This document shows positions 1 through 8,222 of a stretch of 26,049 bases of DNA, one piece after another; position 1 is the stretch's first letter; the number at the start of each line of letters is the position of its first letter. Below the pieces are notes generated by a model. That model did not search any database, was not told the origin of the DNA, and was given only the letters and a program-made list of their open reading frames with translations. Both the position numbers and the translations under genes were made by a program. This DNA comes from SFEL01 sp964392455 (GTDB taxonomy: Bacteria > Bacillota > Clostridia > Christensenellales > CAG-138): assembly GCA_964392455.1 (NCBI GenBank), contig CAYMPG010000026.1, positions 1-26,049 on the forward strand. Direction: 5' to 3'.

Positions 1-139
1 AAGGGCTTGCTCCTTATTATACATTCGCCATTATATTATATTGCAAAGGCTGCGCCTTAGCAAGGCGCAAATGCCCTATCTGCCTGACGGCATACAGAGC
101 TGCGAGGTCAGCAGGCAGCATAAAACCCACCTGATAAGA
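1..139. other. Structured non-coding left edge, probably upstream of a gene outside the window
   Basis: No convincing reading frame is visible. Positions 51-58 and 62-69 form a perfect 8-bp hairpin (TGCGCCTT / AAGGCGCA, 3-nt loop). A second imperfect inverted repeat (CTGCCTGAC against GTCAGCAGGCAG) spans about 80-120. Read on the minus strand, an A/T-rich stretch with TATAAT-like boxes (about 15-45) is followed by AAGGAG at 13-18. This fits a promoter and ribosome binding site of a minus-strand gene starting just beyond position 1. That gene cannot be seen, so this is inference. Confidence 0.3.
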
Positions 140-170
140 AAAACACCGCATATTTATTATGCGGTGTTTT
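140..170 (-). terminator. Intrinsic terminator after the aldo-keto reductase
   Basis: Perfect 13-bp inverted repeat (140-152 / 158-170) with a 5-nt loop. On the minus strand the hairpin is followed by a T-rich tail. It lies 18 nt past the stop codon of the aldo-keto reductase and should end the LCP - ybaK - aldo-keto reductase transcript. Confidence 0.85.
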
Positions 171-187
171 GAGATTACTCTGAGATA

Positions 188-1201
188 TTACAGCACCTTG
201 CTGAAATTGCCGTATACGTCCTTCAGCATGCTTATAATGGGCAGCTTGTAGGGGCAGCGGGATTCGCAAGCGCCGCACTCTATGCAGGCATTGGGCTCCA
301 CTGCCATGGACTTATAGCGGCCGATGGCCCAGTCCTTAAGGCCGTAGCGGGTAAGGTAGCCGTTAAGGGTGAAGCAGAAGGAGATATTGATACCCATGGT
401 GCAGGGCTGGCAGTAATTGCATCTGCGGCAGAACTGATTACCGAGGGTATCCCGTATGTGCTGAACCTGTGCAAGTTCAGCTTCGGTAAGGGGAGCAACG
501 TCTGAGGCGGCCTTTACATTCTGTGCAAGCTCCTCCTCTGAGGCCATGCCGGGAATATTGACGGATACGTTTTCATTTGCGGCAATGAAGCGCATGGCCA
601 GGGAAACATCCTCTATTGCGCCGCCTGCAAGGGGCTTCATGCAGATAAAGCCCTTGCCAAGCTCCCTGCATTTTTTCATAAGGTCAGTGCCCTGCGTTTC
701 TACGAAATTGTAGGGGAACATTATTGTCTCCACCCAGTCCAGCTCCAGCGCCTTTTCAAACATGGCTACCTCGTGGGTGGTGAAGCCTATATGGCCTATC
801 TTTCCTGCGGCCTTGGCCTCAAGCAGGGCCTCCATTGCGCCGCCGGGGCCTATTATGGTATCAAAATCCTTGGGCTGCACAAAGTGGAGCTGATAAAGGT
901 CTATATGGTCGGTACGGAGGTTTTTCAGGCTGATGTCTATATCCGCAGCCATAGCTTCCTTTGTGCGGGCCTGGCTCTTGGTGGCCAGTACGAATTTATC
1001 CCGTATGCCATCAAGACCTGCGCCGATGTACTCCTCGCTTACGGTGTAGCCACGGGCAGTATCGATGTAGTTAACGCCGTACTCAGGGAGCTTATGGATA
1101 AGGGCTATGGCCTCATCTTTGGATATGCGCTGGATGGGGATGCCGCCAAAGCCAAGGCGGGAAACCTTAAGGCCGGTATTGCCGAGGGTAGTGTATTCCA
1201 T
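188..1201 (-). CDS. Aldo/keto reductase with C-terminal 4Fe-4S ferredoxin-like region
   Basis: Predicted NAD(P)H-dependent oxidoreductase of 337 aa. The N-terminal part is the aldo/keto reductase TIM barrel. The usual catalytic tetrad is visible as D47, Y52, K75 and H106, in contexts YIDTARGY, ATKSQ and LYQLHF. The C-terminus carries two cysteine groups: C258-x2-C261-x2-C264-x2-C267, and C306-x2-C309-x2-C312-x3-C316-P. The second is a classic 4Fe-4S ferredoxin pattern. This architecture is a known clostridial subfamily of ferredoxin-linked aldo-keto reductases whose substrate is usually unknown. The start is supported by AGGAGG 6 nt upstream of the ATG. It begins 27 nt after the ybaK-like gene and probably shares its transcript. 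The substrate cannot be inferred from the sequence. Confidence 0.9.
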   Translation of the reverse strand: MEYTTLGNTGLKVSRLGFGGIPIQRISKDEAIALIHKLPEYGVNYIDTARGYTVSEEYIGAGLDGIRDKFVLATKSQARTKEAMAADIDISLKNLRTDHIDLYQLHFVQPKDFDTIIGPGGAMEALLEAKAAGKIGHIGFTTHEVAMFEKALELDWVETIMFPYNFVETQGTDLMKKCRELGKGFICMKPLAGGAIEDVSLAMRFIAANENVSVNIPGMASEEELAQNVKAASDVAPLTEAELAQVQHIRDTLGNQFCRRCNYCQPCTMGINISFCFTLNGYLTRYGLKDWAIGRYKSMAVEPNACIECGACESRCPYKLPIISMLKDVYGNFSKVL

Positions 1202-1228
1202 CAGATGCCTCCTTGTGTATGTAGTGTG

Positions 1229-1711
1229 TTATTCTTCTTCGCCCCAGCCCTTGCATACGTCTATCCAGCCCCGGGAGAGGGAGGCGGTATGCAGCTCATC
1301 GCAGGTAAGGCGCACGGCGCTTGCTGCGCTGCCGGCGGCGGGGAATACGGTTTCAAAGCGTTGCATGGAAATATCAAGATATACAGGTATGTTTTCAGGC
1401 ACCGCAAAGGGGCATACGCCGCCTACAGCGTGGCCGGTATACTCCAGGGCCTCCTCGTGGGAGAGCATATGGGGCTTTACGCCAAACTGGGCGCGGTATT
1501 TTTTGTTGTCTACCTTTGCATCGCCTGCCATGAGCACCAGAAGGCAGCCATGCTCCTCATCCTTAAAGGATAGTGTCTTGGCAATGCGGGCAGGGATAAC
1601 GCCCAGAGTCTCAGCAGCCTCTGCTACGGTTGCGGTGGAAATATCAAATTCCATGATTCTGTCCTCAAAGCCAAAGGCCCTGAGGTGTTCTCTTACTTTT
1701 TCTACGGACAT
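1229..1711 (-). CDS. YbaK/EbsC-family aminoacyl-tRNA deacylase
   Basis: A 160-aa single-domain protein of the YbaK/EbsC (ProX-like) family. These proteins hydrolyse mischarged aminoacyl-tRNAs such as Cys-tRNAPro or Ala-tRNAPro in the cytoplasm. The family pattern is visible: an alpha-helical start, IAKTLSFK with the conserved lysine near residue 45, a VDNKKYR stretch, and VGGVCPFAVP near the middle. The frame is open much further upstream (to 1966), but that part overlaps the LCP gene and reads like a shadow. The ATG at 1711 is preceded by GGAGGG at the right distance, so I chose it. The gene lies 64 nt downstream of the LCP gene and 27 nt upstream of the aldo-keto reductase. The exact substrate specificity is not evident. 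Confidence 0.9.
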   Translation of the reverse strand: MSVEKVREHLRAFGFEDRIMEFDISTATVAEAAETLGVIPARIAKTLSFKDEEHGCLLVLMAGDAKVDNKKYRAQFGVKPHMLSHEEALEYTGHAVGGVCPFAVPENIPVYLDISMQRFETVFPAAGSAASAVRLTCDELHTASLSRGWIDVCKGWGEEE

Positions 1712-1739
1712 GGGTCCCTCCGAAATCTGTACATATTGG

Positions 1740-1763
1740 GGCGATGGGCTGATGCCCACCGCC
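1740..1763 (-). other. Hairpin between LCP gene and ybaK-like gene
   Basis: Ten-base stem (1740-1749 / 1754-1763) with one G-U pair and a 4-nt loop, in the 64-nt gap between two co-oriented genes. No T-run follows in the direction of transcription, so it is not a standard terminator. It may slow polymerase or protect an mRNA end. Confidence 0.45.
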
Positions 1764-1775
1764 ATTGTGATAATA

Positions 1776-3098
1776 TTAGTATAGCTGAATACCGTACTGA
1801 TTGCAAATGGAATAACAGAGCTGCTCAAGGGGAGGCGTATACATATCCAGCTCCTCCTTGGAAAGGCTGTCCATAGCGTCCTCGATGGCCTTGGAATAGG
1901 CTCTGAGGGTATCATAGGTGGTGTCGTCCAGATAATCCCTGTAGCTGTGCATGAGGGTGTAGGCATTGTTGTAGGCCAGGGTGGCCCGGTTCAGTTCGTT
2001 TGCAAGGAGCTGGCGTGCCGTATCCAGCTGAACGGATATATAGTCATAATCTATTTCAGGATCCACAGTGATGGTTTTGCCCCATATATCCTTTACCAGC
2101 TTTTCCAGCTTGGCTGCCCGTATGCACCAGCAGCTCCTGCCGGAAATATCCATGGCCTTGCCCTCTACGGTGTAGCGGCTTAGCTGAGACATATCCATCC
2201 TCAGCGCCACCAGCGACAGGGAGGATATCTGCTTGAAGGACAGGTTGGTCATTATATTATCCTGCACCGCAGTATATATGGAGGGCAGGTTTGCTATCTG
2301 GTTGGTGGATTTTAGCTGCTCCAGTATGGCGGTGAGCATGCGCTGCTGCCGGTCTATGCGGGCGATGTCAGAGGAGCCCTTGCGCTGGCGGCAGTAATCC
2401 AGCACTCCCTGGCCATCCAGATGCTGGAAGCCGGGGGAGAGGGTGCGGCCATTCATGGATACTTCCACATCCACCTCATAGTCCACGCCGCCCATGGCAT
2501 CCACCACTTCCTTTACCACGTTCATATTGAAGGCGCAGTAATAGTCCACGTTTACGCCCATCAGCTTTTCAATGGTGTTCATGGTATAGTCAAAGCCCTT
2601 CTTCTGGGCGCCGCCGCCTGCGGAAAAGGCGCTGTTTATCTTATCGTAGGGCTGCTCGGGGTCTGCAAGGTCGCCATTTGAGTTGTACAGCTTTACATAG
2701 CTGTCCCGTGGAATGGATACCATGCATACGTCATTATCTGAAAAATCCACCGATACCAGCAGTATGGTATCCGTGCGGAAGCTGCCCCAGCCCTCACGCT
2801 CTGTGCTTTCATCTATGCCCAGCAGCAGGATATTTGTCCGCTTTGACATGAATTCCTCATCTGCCTGAGCGGACAGCACTGCGTCCGGGTCAGGGGTGGG
2901 CGTGGGCATGGCCGTGGCCTCCGGAAGTGCCTCCTGTACCGGGGTGGCAGTGGGGATAGGCTCATCGAAGAGCCCCTCGGGGTTGGTAATATCATTATAA
3001 AATGACAGCGCAAATATCGCTGCCACAAGTATTACGGCAAGCACTGCTATCAGCACGATAAGCCTGGTATTTGTGCCGGTCTTTTCGGTCTTTGTCAT
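1776..3098 (-). CDS. LytR-CpsA-Psr (LCP) family cell-wall glycopolymer ligase
   Basis: A 440-aa membrane-anchored LCP protein. Enzymes of this family transfer undecaprenyl-linked glycopolymers such as teichoic acids or capsule onto peptidoglycan outside the membrane. Seen: a short cytoplasmic N-terminus, one membrane helix (about 12-33), a Pro/Thr-rich linker (48-72), and the LCP domain (about 86-315). The family's polyphosphate-binding Arg/Asp residues are visible in FRTDT (R108, D110), SIPRDSY (R131, D132), and RQRKGSSDIARIDRQQ (R237, R239, D244, R247, R250). A predicted helical extension of about 80 residues (360-440) follows the domain; I do not recognise it. A TATAAT box (3134-3139, minus) lies 36 nt upstream of the start. 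It is the first gene of the leftmost minus-strand operon. The polymer attached cannot be deduced. Confidence 0.92.
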   Translation of the reverse strand: MTKTEKTGTNTRLIVLIAVLAVILVAAIFALSFYNDITNPEGLFDEPIPTATPVQEALPEATAMPTPTPDPDAVLSAQADEEFMSKRTNILLLGIDESTEREGWGSFRTDTILLVSVDFSDNDVCMVSIPRDSYVKLYNSNGDLADPEQPYDKINSAFSAGGGAQKKGFDYTMNTIEKLMGVNVDYYCAFNMNVVKEVVDAMGGVDYEVDVEVSMNGRTLSPGFQHLDGQGVLDYCRQRKGSSDIARIDRQQRMLTAILEQLKSTNQIANLPSIYTAVQDNIMTNLSFKQISSLSLVALRMDMSQLSRYTVEGKAMDISGRSCWCIRAAKLEKLVKDIWGKTITVDPEIDYDYISVQLDTARQLLANELNRATLAYNNAYTLMHSYRDYLDDTTYDTLRAYSKAIEDAMDSLSKEELDMYTPPLEQLCYSICNQYGIQLY

Positions 3099-3133
3099 TT
3101 AGGATTCGCCACCTTTAATTTTAAGCTCCATAC

Positions 3134-3145
3134 ATTATACACCAC
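3134..3145 (-). promoter_or_regulatory. Candidate promoter of the LCP gene
   Basis: On the minus strand GTGGTGTATAAT ends in a perfect -10 box, but no good -35 hexamer is present. The bases before the -10 match those before the nadD-yqeK and nth promoters. Confidence 0.5.
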
Positions 3146-3190
3146 AACTCGACTAAAACATATTAACAATGGATTAAATATTGCGCTCTT

Positions 3191-3218
3191 TTCACAGTTC
3201 CCCACACGGGAGTATAAT
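3191..3218 (+). promoter_or_regulatory. Promoter of the 3-methyladenine DNA glycosylase gene
   Basis: TTCACA (3191-3196) and TATAAT (3213-3218) are separated by 16 nt, close to a consensus housekeeping promoter. The start codon follows 26 nt later, after an AGGAGG ribosome binding site. Confidence 0.65.
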
Positions 3219-3244
3219 CTTCATATCATACAGGAGGCCTGATA

Positions 3245-3868
3245 ATGGAAAAGCTTGAGAGAGGATTTTACCTGGGGGATACCATAGCCATAGCCCGTGA
3301 GCTGATAGGCTGCACGCTGGTATGCGAAAGGGATGGAACAAAGGTATCGGGCCGCATAGTGGAAACGGAGGCATACCTGGGCACGGAGGACACCGCTGCC
3401 CATGGCTCTAAGGGAGACCCAAATGGCAGGACAAGGGTGCTGTTTGGCGAAGGCGGCTATGCCTATGTGTACCTGATATACGGAATGTACAACTGCCTGA
3501 ATATAGTGACCGGCCCCACAGGAAAGCCTGAGTGCGTGCTGATAAGGGCGCTGGAGCCTGTGGAGGGCATAGAGATAATGCGGGCCCGGAGAAAAACCGA
3601 TAAGCTCACCGCACTTTGCAGCGGCCCCGGCAAGCTGTGCATGGCTCTTGGGATAACGAGGGCGGATTACGGCGAGGATATGTGCGGCGGGAAAATATAC
3701 CTGCTTGACCGGGATGGAGAAGCGCCGGATATAGCCGCCACGCCCCGCATCAATATAGACTATGCGCCGGAGCACAGGGATAAGCCATGGCGGTTTGTGG
3801 ACAAAAACAGCGGCTATCTTTCTGTAAAGCTGAAGCCGCAGGATGTGCATCAGGCCCATAGAAGATAA
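3245..3868 (+). CDS. DNA-3-methyladenine glycosylase (AAG/Mpg family)
   Basis: A 207-aa base-excision repair enzyme that removes alkylated purines such as 3-methyladenine from DNA. The length fits the bacterial AAG/Mpg family. The signature GRIVETEAYLG is present; E40 corresponds to the catalytic glutamate of human AAG. Also visible are TAAHGSKG and VYLIYGMYNCLN, which line the DNA-binding and nucleotide-flipping surface in the family. The start has an AGGAGG site 8 nt upstream and its own promoter. It is a monocistronic gene between the LCP operon (divergent) and proC (convergent), closed by a bidirectional terminator. Confidence 0.95.
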   Translation: MEKLERGFYLGDTIAIARELIGCTLVCERDGTKVSGRIVETEAYLGTEDTAAHGSKGDPNGRTRVLFGEGGYAYVYLIYGMYNCLNIVTGPTGKPECVLIRALEPVEGIEIMRARRKTDKLTALCSGPGKLCMALGITRADYGEDMCGGKIYLLDRDGEAPDIAATPRINIDYAPEHRDKPWRFVDKNSGYLSVKLKPQDVHQAHRR

Positions 3869-3894
3869 GCTACCGAATAATGAAGCAAAAAAAG

Positions 3895-3927
3895 AATACC
3901 GGAGAGGCTGTCTGCCTCTCCGGTATT
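3895..3927. terminator. Bidirectional terminator between glycosylase gene and proC
   Basis: Perfect 14-bp inverted repeat (3895-3908 / 3914-3927) with a 5-nt loop. An A-run lies on its left and a T-rich stretch on its right, so it can act on both converging transcripts: the glycosylase gene, and the hyp operon ending in proC. Confidence 0.9.
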
Positions 3928-3949
3928 TTATTTGCATGGGCAGGGGGCT

Positions 3950-4738
3950 TTACAGCTCCCTTGATTTATTGGTGGCGGCCTGTACGGCGTCTATTGCGGC
4001 GGCACGGAAGCCCATTTCTTCCAGTACCTGGCAGCCGGTTATGGTGGTGCCGCCGGGGGAGGATACCATATCCTTCACCTGGCCGGGATGCATACCGGTA
4101 TCCATTATCAGCTTGGCGGTGCCCATTACGGTCTGGGCGGCAAGGCGATAGGCGGTGGGGCGGGGCAGGCCTTCAAGGACGCCGCCATCTGCAAGGGCCT
4201 CGATGAACAGCGCCACAAATGCCGGGCCGGAGCCAGAAAGGCCGCAGGCGGTATCGATGAGCTTTTCATTCATCCATTCCACAATGCCGATGGAGGAAAA
4301 GAGCTTTTCTGCAAAGGCCTTTTCTTCTGCGGTAAGGTCGGTTTCGCTGCAAAGGGCGAAAGCACCGGCGTTTACAAGGGCGGGGGTATTTGGCATGCAG
4401 CGGAGCACGCGGATGCTGCCCGTTATCATATCACGGATGCGCTGGGTGGTGGCTCCTGCCATAATGGAGATGACAGCCTTACCATCCATGGTGCTGCCAA
4501 GGCCCGCCAGGGCAGGGGCAGCGTACTGGGGCTTTACAGCCAGCACCACCAGGTCGCTTACGGTGCCAAGCTCCTGATTATCCTTGCAGATATTGCAGCC
4601 CATTGCTGCGTATTTTTCCAGTATCTTTTCGGATACATCGGATACGTAAACGTCCTTTGGCATTAGGACGCCCGCATTAATTGCGCCGGAAAGTATAGCG
4701 CCGCCCATGGCACCTGCGCCAAGAAAACCTATTTTCAT
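3950..4738 (-). CDS. proC: Pyrroline-5-carboxylate reductase
   Basis: A 262-aa cytoplasmic enzyme that reduces 1-pyrroline-5-carboxylate to L-proline with NAD(P)H. The N-terminal Rossmann motif GAGAMG (7-12) is clear. The conserved C-terminal dimer and active-site region includes SGSGPAFV and the final SPGGTTI segment typical of the family. AGGAGG precedes the ATG. It lies 75 nt downstream of hypD in the same direction. HypD makes exactly the substrate of ProC, so here it most likely completes hydroxyproline-to-proline conversion as well as, or instead of, de novo proline synthesis. A strong hairpin in the 75-nt gap could set its level relative to hypD. Confidence 0.95.
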   Translation of the reverse strand: MKIGFLGAGAMGGAILSGAINAGVLMPKDVYVSDVSEKILEKYAAMGCNICKDNQELGTVSDLVVLAVKPQYAAPALAGLGSTMDGKAVISIMAGATTQRIRDMITGSIRVLRCMPNTPALVNAGAFALCSETDLTAEEKAFAEKLFSSIGIVEWMNEKLIDTACGLSGSGPAFVALFIEALADGGVLEGLPRPTAYRLAAQTVMGTAKLIMDTGMHPGQVKDMVSSPGGTTITGCQVLEEMGFRAAAIDAVQAATNKSREL

Positions 4739-4774
4739 TTTATGTTCCTCCTGAAATATGTAATGCTGTATCAG

Positions 4775-4801
4775 GGGCAGGAGGGGAGCCCCATCCTGCC
4801 C
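4775..4801 (-). other. Strong hairpin between hypD and proC
   Basis: GGGCAGGA (4775-4782) pairs perfectly with TCCTGCCC (4794-4801), enclosing a second GGGG/CCCC repeat. No T-run follows on the minus strand, so full termination is unlikely. It could be an mRNA stabiliser, a processing site, or a partial terminator lowering proC expression. Confidence 0.5.
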
Positions 4802-4813
4802 GGTGTGTCTCTA

Positions 4814-7210
4814 TCAGCAAACGCTGCCGGGAACATCATCAAAGCTCTGCTCGGTGCGGTTGATAATTTCGTCCTGCAGCTCCTTGCTAAGATTGCGGAA
4901 GTGATCGCTGTAGCCCGCCACGCGAACGATAAGATCCTTATACTCCTCGGGGTTTGCCTGGGCGGCAAGGAGGGTCTTGCGGTCTATAACGTTAAACTGT
5001 ATGTGGTGGCCATCCATGTTGAAGTAGGTGCGAATAAGGTTTGCAAGCTGGTCAAGGCCCACTTCGCCTGCAACCACTGAGGGGGTGAATTTCTGATTCA
5101 GCAGCGTGCCGCCGGTGGTGAGCTGATCCATCTTGGCGCAGGAGTTGATAACGGCGGTGGGGCCAAATACATCTGCACCCTTTTCGGGGGAGATGCCCTC
5201 GGATACGGGCTTATGTGCAAGGCGGCCATTTGGAGAGGCGCCCATTACCTCGCCAAAGTATACATGGCAGGTGGTGGGCAGCATATTGATGCGATAGAAG
5301 CCGCCCTTAGTATTGGGCCTGTCGGTCACGCAGTCGCGGTAATACTCGAATATCTCCTGCATGATGTCATCTGCATAGTCGTCATCATTGCCATACTTGG
5401 GGGTCTTGTGGGAAACCAGATGGTAAATGCGGTCATAGCCCTCAAAGTTATGATCCAGCGCCTCCACCAGTTCCTCCATGGTAAAGTTATGATTATCGAA
5501 GCAGTTGTACTTGATTGCGGCAAGGCAGTCTGTAATGGTGCCGATGCCTACGCCCTGGATGTAATTTGTATTGTAGCGTGCGCCGCCTGCATTGTAATCC
5601 TTGCCCTTCTTGATGCAGTCGTTTGTGATAATGGAAAGGAAGGGGGCGGGCATATACTGGGCAAATATCTGCTCGATAACATTGCTGCCGTTTACCTTTA
5701 TGTCCACAAAGTACTTGATCTGCTTCTTATATGCTTCAAGGAATTCCTCGTAGCTCTTGAAATCCTTGGCAAAGCCGGTATGCAGACCAAGCTGGTGGCC
5801 GCCGATGTGGTCATAGCCATCGTAAAGGGTGAGCTCAAGTATCTTGGGCAGGTTAAAGTAGCCGGTGAGGATATATGCTTCGTTGCCGAATGCGCCGGTC
5901 TCCACGCAGCCGGAGGTGCCGCCAAGGCGAGCATCTGCAAGGGACTTGCCGGCATTCATCAGCTCCTGAACTATTGCCTCGGTATTGTAGAAGGCAGGCT
6001 GGCCCCAGCCCTTGCGGGCAATCTCGCAGGCACGCTTGAGGAACTTCTGGGGGGTCTTGCGGCTGATCTGCACGTTGCTGGAGGGCTGCAGCAGCTTCAT
6101 TTCATCCATGCAGTCGAGTATAAGATAGCTTACCTCATTTACGCCATCTCGTCCATCCTCAGTTATGCCGCCGGTGTTAAGGTTGGCAAAGTCGGTATAG
6201 GTGCTGCTCTCCTTAAGGGTGATGCCCACCTTGGGAGGAGCAGGCTGGTTATTGAACTTGACCCACAGGCATTCCAGCAACTCAAGGGCACCATCGCGGT
6301 CAATGCGGCCCTCCTCCACATCTGCCATGTAGAAGGGATTAAGATGCTGATCCAGGCGGCCGGGAGAATATGCATCCCAGGGGTTCAGCTCACTGGTAAC
6401 GCCTATATGCACGAACCAGTACTGCTGTATGGCCTGCCAGAAGGTCTTGGGCTTGTGGGCAGGTACCCAGCGGCAGTTTTCGGCTATCTGCAGCAGCTCC
6501 TTTTTGCGCTCGGGGCGGGTCTCCTCGGCGGCCATCTTTTCGGCAAGGTCTGCATAGCGGTTTGCAAGGAGTATTATTGCATCGCAGTCTATGGCCATGG
6601 CACGGAGCTGATTGCGCTTGCTGTAGGCCTCCATGTCGTTAAGGTAATCCAGTGCTGCAATGGCATCCTCGATGTCCTTCTTATAATCCAGGAAGCCCTT
6701 TTCAAATATTTTGCGGGAGCCTACGGTGTGGCCGGGGCCACGCTGCTCCATAAACTCTGTGAATATGCCGGATTCGTAGGCCAGCTTCCATTCGGGAGTC
6801 ATGGCGCTGAGTATCTTGTGGCGGGTGCTGCGGTGCTCCCAGTAGGGGATGATTACCTCCTCCTGCAGCTTCATGTCCTCGGGGGTAACGGTGAAGTTGA
6901 TAAGGTCACGGTCGTTCATTACCTGCATATCCTGCAGGGTATGGCAGCAAAGCTCCGGGAAGGTGGGGGAGGCCTGAGCGGTATCGCCCTTTTCGCCTAC
7001 GATAAGCTCACCATCTGCAATTTCGATGCTCTTGCGCTCAAAATAATACTTGAGGGCGGTGGCTCTCATTTCGGGTACGGACATGGAGCCGTCATACAGC
7101 TTGTAGGCCTCAGTCATCAGCTTTGCCCGCTCCATGTAGATGTGGGGCTGGGTGTTGACGCTTTCCCTGCGGAGCATCCTTACCCTTTCGTTCATTCCGC
7201 GTTCTTCCAT
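4814..7210 (-). CDS. hypD: trans-4-hydroxy-L-proline dehydratase (glycyl-radical enzyme)
   Basis: A 798-aa glycyl-radical enzyme that dehydrates trans-4-hydroxy-L-proline to (S)-1-pyrroline-5-carboxylate. The radical site is RVAGYSDHF with G766. The active-site cysteine loop GTSGCVETG gives C435 and E437. From memory of the Clostridioides difficile HypD sequence, all key residues (D279, S335, F341, C435, E437, G766) keep the same spacing with an offset of +1. The GCVETG motif separates it from pyruvate formate-lyase, which has two adjacent cysteines. The start has AGGAGG 11 nt upstream, inside the end of hypE, and only 7 nt separate the genes. The C-terminus extends about eight residues past the usual end and finishes in cysteine (DDVPGSVC). 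Neighbours hypE and proC strongly support the call. Confidence 0.95.
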   Translation of the reverse strand: MEERGMNERVRMLRRESVNTQPHIYMERAKLMTEAYKLYDGSMSVPEMRATALKYYFERKSIEIADGELIVGEKGDTAQASPTFPELCCHTLQDMQVMNDRDLINFTVTPEDMKLQEEVIIPYWEHRSTRHKILSAMTPEWKLAYESGIFTEFMEQRGPGHTVGSRKIFEKGFLDYKKDIEDAIAALDYLNDMEAYSKRNQLRAMAIDCDAIILLANRYADLAEKMAAEETRPERKKELLQIAENCRWVPAHKPKTFWQAIQQYWFVHIGVTSELNPWDAYSPGRLDQHLNPFYMADVEEGRIDRDGALELLECLWVKFNNQPAPPKVGITLKESSTYTDFANLNTGGITEDGRDGVNEVSYLILDCMDEMKLLQPSSNVQISRKTPQKFLKRACEIARKGWGQPAFYNTEAIVQELMNAGKSLADARLGGTSGCVETGAFGNEAYILTGYFNLPKILELTLYDGYDHIGGHQLGLHTGFAKDFKSYEEFLEAYKKQIKYFVDIKVNGSNVIEQIFAQYMPAPFLSIITNDCIKKGKDYNAGGARYNTNYIQGVGIGTITDCLAAIKYNCFDNHNFTMEELVEALDHNFEGYDRIYHLVSHKTPKYGNDDDYADDIMQEIFEYYRDCVTDRPNTKGGFYRINMLPTTCHVYFGEVMGASPNGRLAHKPVSEGISPEKGADVFGPTAVINSCAKMDQLTTGGTLLNQKFTPSVVAGEVGLDQLANLIRTYFNMDGHHIQFNVIDRKTLLAAQANPEEYKDLIVRVAGYSDHFRNLSKELQDEIINRTEQSFDDVPGSVC

Positions 7211-7217
7211 TATGTGT

Positions 7218-8132
7218 TTATCCTCCTATCCTGGTATTCTGGTATCCGTTTTGTTTAAAGAGCTGAACCAGCTCGTTAAGGTGTTCGGCAGATGGCGGGG
7301 CCATGGTGATATTGTGGCGGGCTTTGCCAAGCTTTTCCAGCTTATCCTGCCCAAGCTCATGGTAGGGCAGCAGGTTTACCTGCAATATGGGCACGGCATT
7401 TTCCCTGAGGAAATCCATTACCCTGAGCATATCCTCTCTGGAATCATTAAGGCCGCCTATAAGGGGCATACGAAGGTATATCCTTGCGCCGGCCTTGCCC
7501 AGCTTTGCAAGGTTCTCAAGTATCAGCCTGTTGCTGACCCCGGTGTATTTCTTATGGATATCGTCATTTATGGCTTTAATGTCGTAGAGAAAAACGTCGG
7601 CGTAGGGAAGCACCCTTTCGTAGTTTTCGTAGGGCACAAAGCCGCAGGTATCGATGTTTACAGAATACCCTTTTTCGTGCAGCCCCTGCATGAGCCGGGT
7701 GATGTATTCCATATCCTGGGCCATTACCTCCCCGCCGGACAGCGTAACGCCGCCGCCTGAGGTCTCCCAGTGCATACGGTCCTTTATCAGCAGTGCCATA
7801 AGCTCCTTTACAGGGTATGCACGGCCTGAGATGCTGCGGGCATCATTGTAACATTCGTCAACGCAGGTGCCGCAGCGGGTGCAGGCATTTCTGTCGGTAA
7901 CGGATATGCCGTTATCAATATGTATGGCGTGCTCCGGGCATACCTGTACGCAGTGACCGCAGCCGCCGCACCGGTCGCCGTTACGCATGGGCTCGGCGGA
8001 GAATTCCTGCGTTTCAGGATTGTGGCACCACTTGCAGGCCATTGTGCAGCCCTTGAAGAACACCGTGGTGCGTATACCGTCGCCGTCGTGTATGGAATAG
8101 CGCTGTATGTTGGTTATAAGGGGAAGGGTCAT
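7218..8132 (-). CDS. hypE: Glycyl-radical enzyme activase for HypD (radical SAM)
   Basis: A 304-aa activating enzyme. It uses S-adenosylmethionine and a 4Fe-4S cluster to abstract hydrogen from the HypD glycine. Seen: the radical SAM motif C29-x3-C33-x2-C36 in GCTMACKWC, followed by an inserted ferredoxin-like domain with two 4Fe-4S patterns (C55, C58, C61, C65 and C84, C87, C90, C94). Many non-PFL activases share this layout. The GGE-type SAM-binding strand appears as TLSGGEVM. GGAGG lies 5 nt before the ATG. It is the promoter-proximal gene of the hypE-hypD-proC operon; the hypD ribosome binding site is embedded in its last codons, suggesting translational coupling. Confidence 0.93.
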   Translation of the reverse strand: MTLPLITNIQRYSIHDGDGIRTTVFFKGCTMACKWCHNPETQEFSAEPMRNGDRCGGCGHCVQVCPEHAIHIDNGISVTDRNACTRCGTCVDECYNDARSISGRAYPVKELMALLIKDRMHWETSGGGVTLSGGEVMAQDMEYITRLMQGLHEKGYSVNIDTCGFVPYENYERVLPYADVFLYDIKAINDDIHKKYTGVSNRLILENLAKLGKAGARIYLRMPLIGGLNDSREDMLRVMDFLRENAVPILQVNLLPYHELGQDKLEKLGKARHNITMAPPSAEHLNELVQLFKQNGYQNTRIGG

Positions 8133-8203
8133 TTGTACCTCCCGGGCGTGCTGCCCTGCTTTTTTTGATGGGAAAATAGACGAGTTGCATTTATACGTTA
8201 ATT

Positions 8204-8209
8204 ATTATA
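8204..8209 (-). promoter_or_regulatory. Candidate -10 box of the hypE-hypD-proC promoter
   Basis: A perfect TATAAT on the minus strand, about 72 nt upstream of hypE. No consensus -35 sits 17 nt upstream, which fits a promoter needing an activator. The inverted repeat at 8235-8258 is centred about 50 nt upstream of the expected start of transcription. Confidence 0.45.
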
Positions 8210-8222
8210 CAATGTTTCAAGA

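Noticed and set aside
773..1573. Plus-strand open frame of 266 codons opposite the aldo-keto reductase and ybaK-like gene
   Set aside because: It spans two real minus-strand genes and their gap, and shows no domain.
4814..7210. Annotation as pyruvate formate-lyase
   Set aside because: The active-site loop is GCVETG with one cysteine followed by V-E, not the adjacent cysteine pair of pyruvate formate-lyase; hypE and proC neighbours fit hydroxyproline dehydratase.
5213..7258. Long plus-strand open frame of 681 codons opposite hypD
   Set aside because: It is antisense to a fully convincing hypD, has no ribosome binding site or recognisable domain, and is rich in Ala, Val, Ile and Leu as expected from reverse-complement codons.
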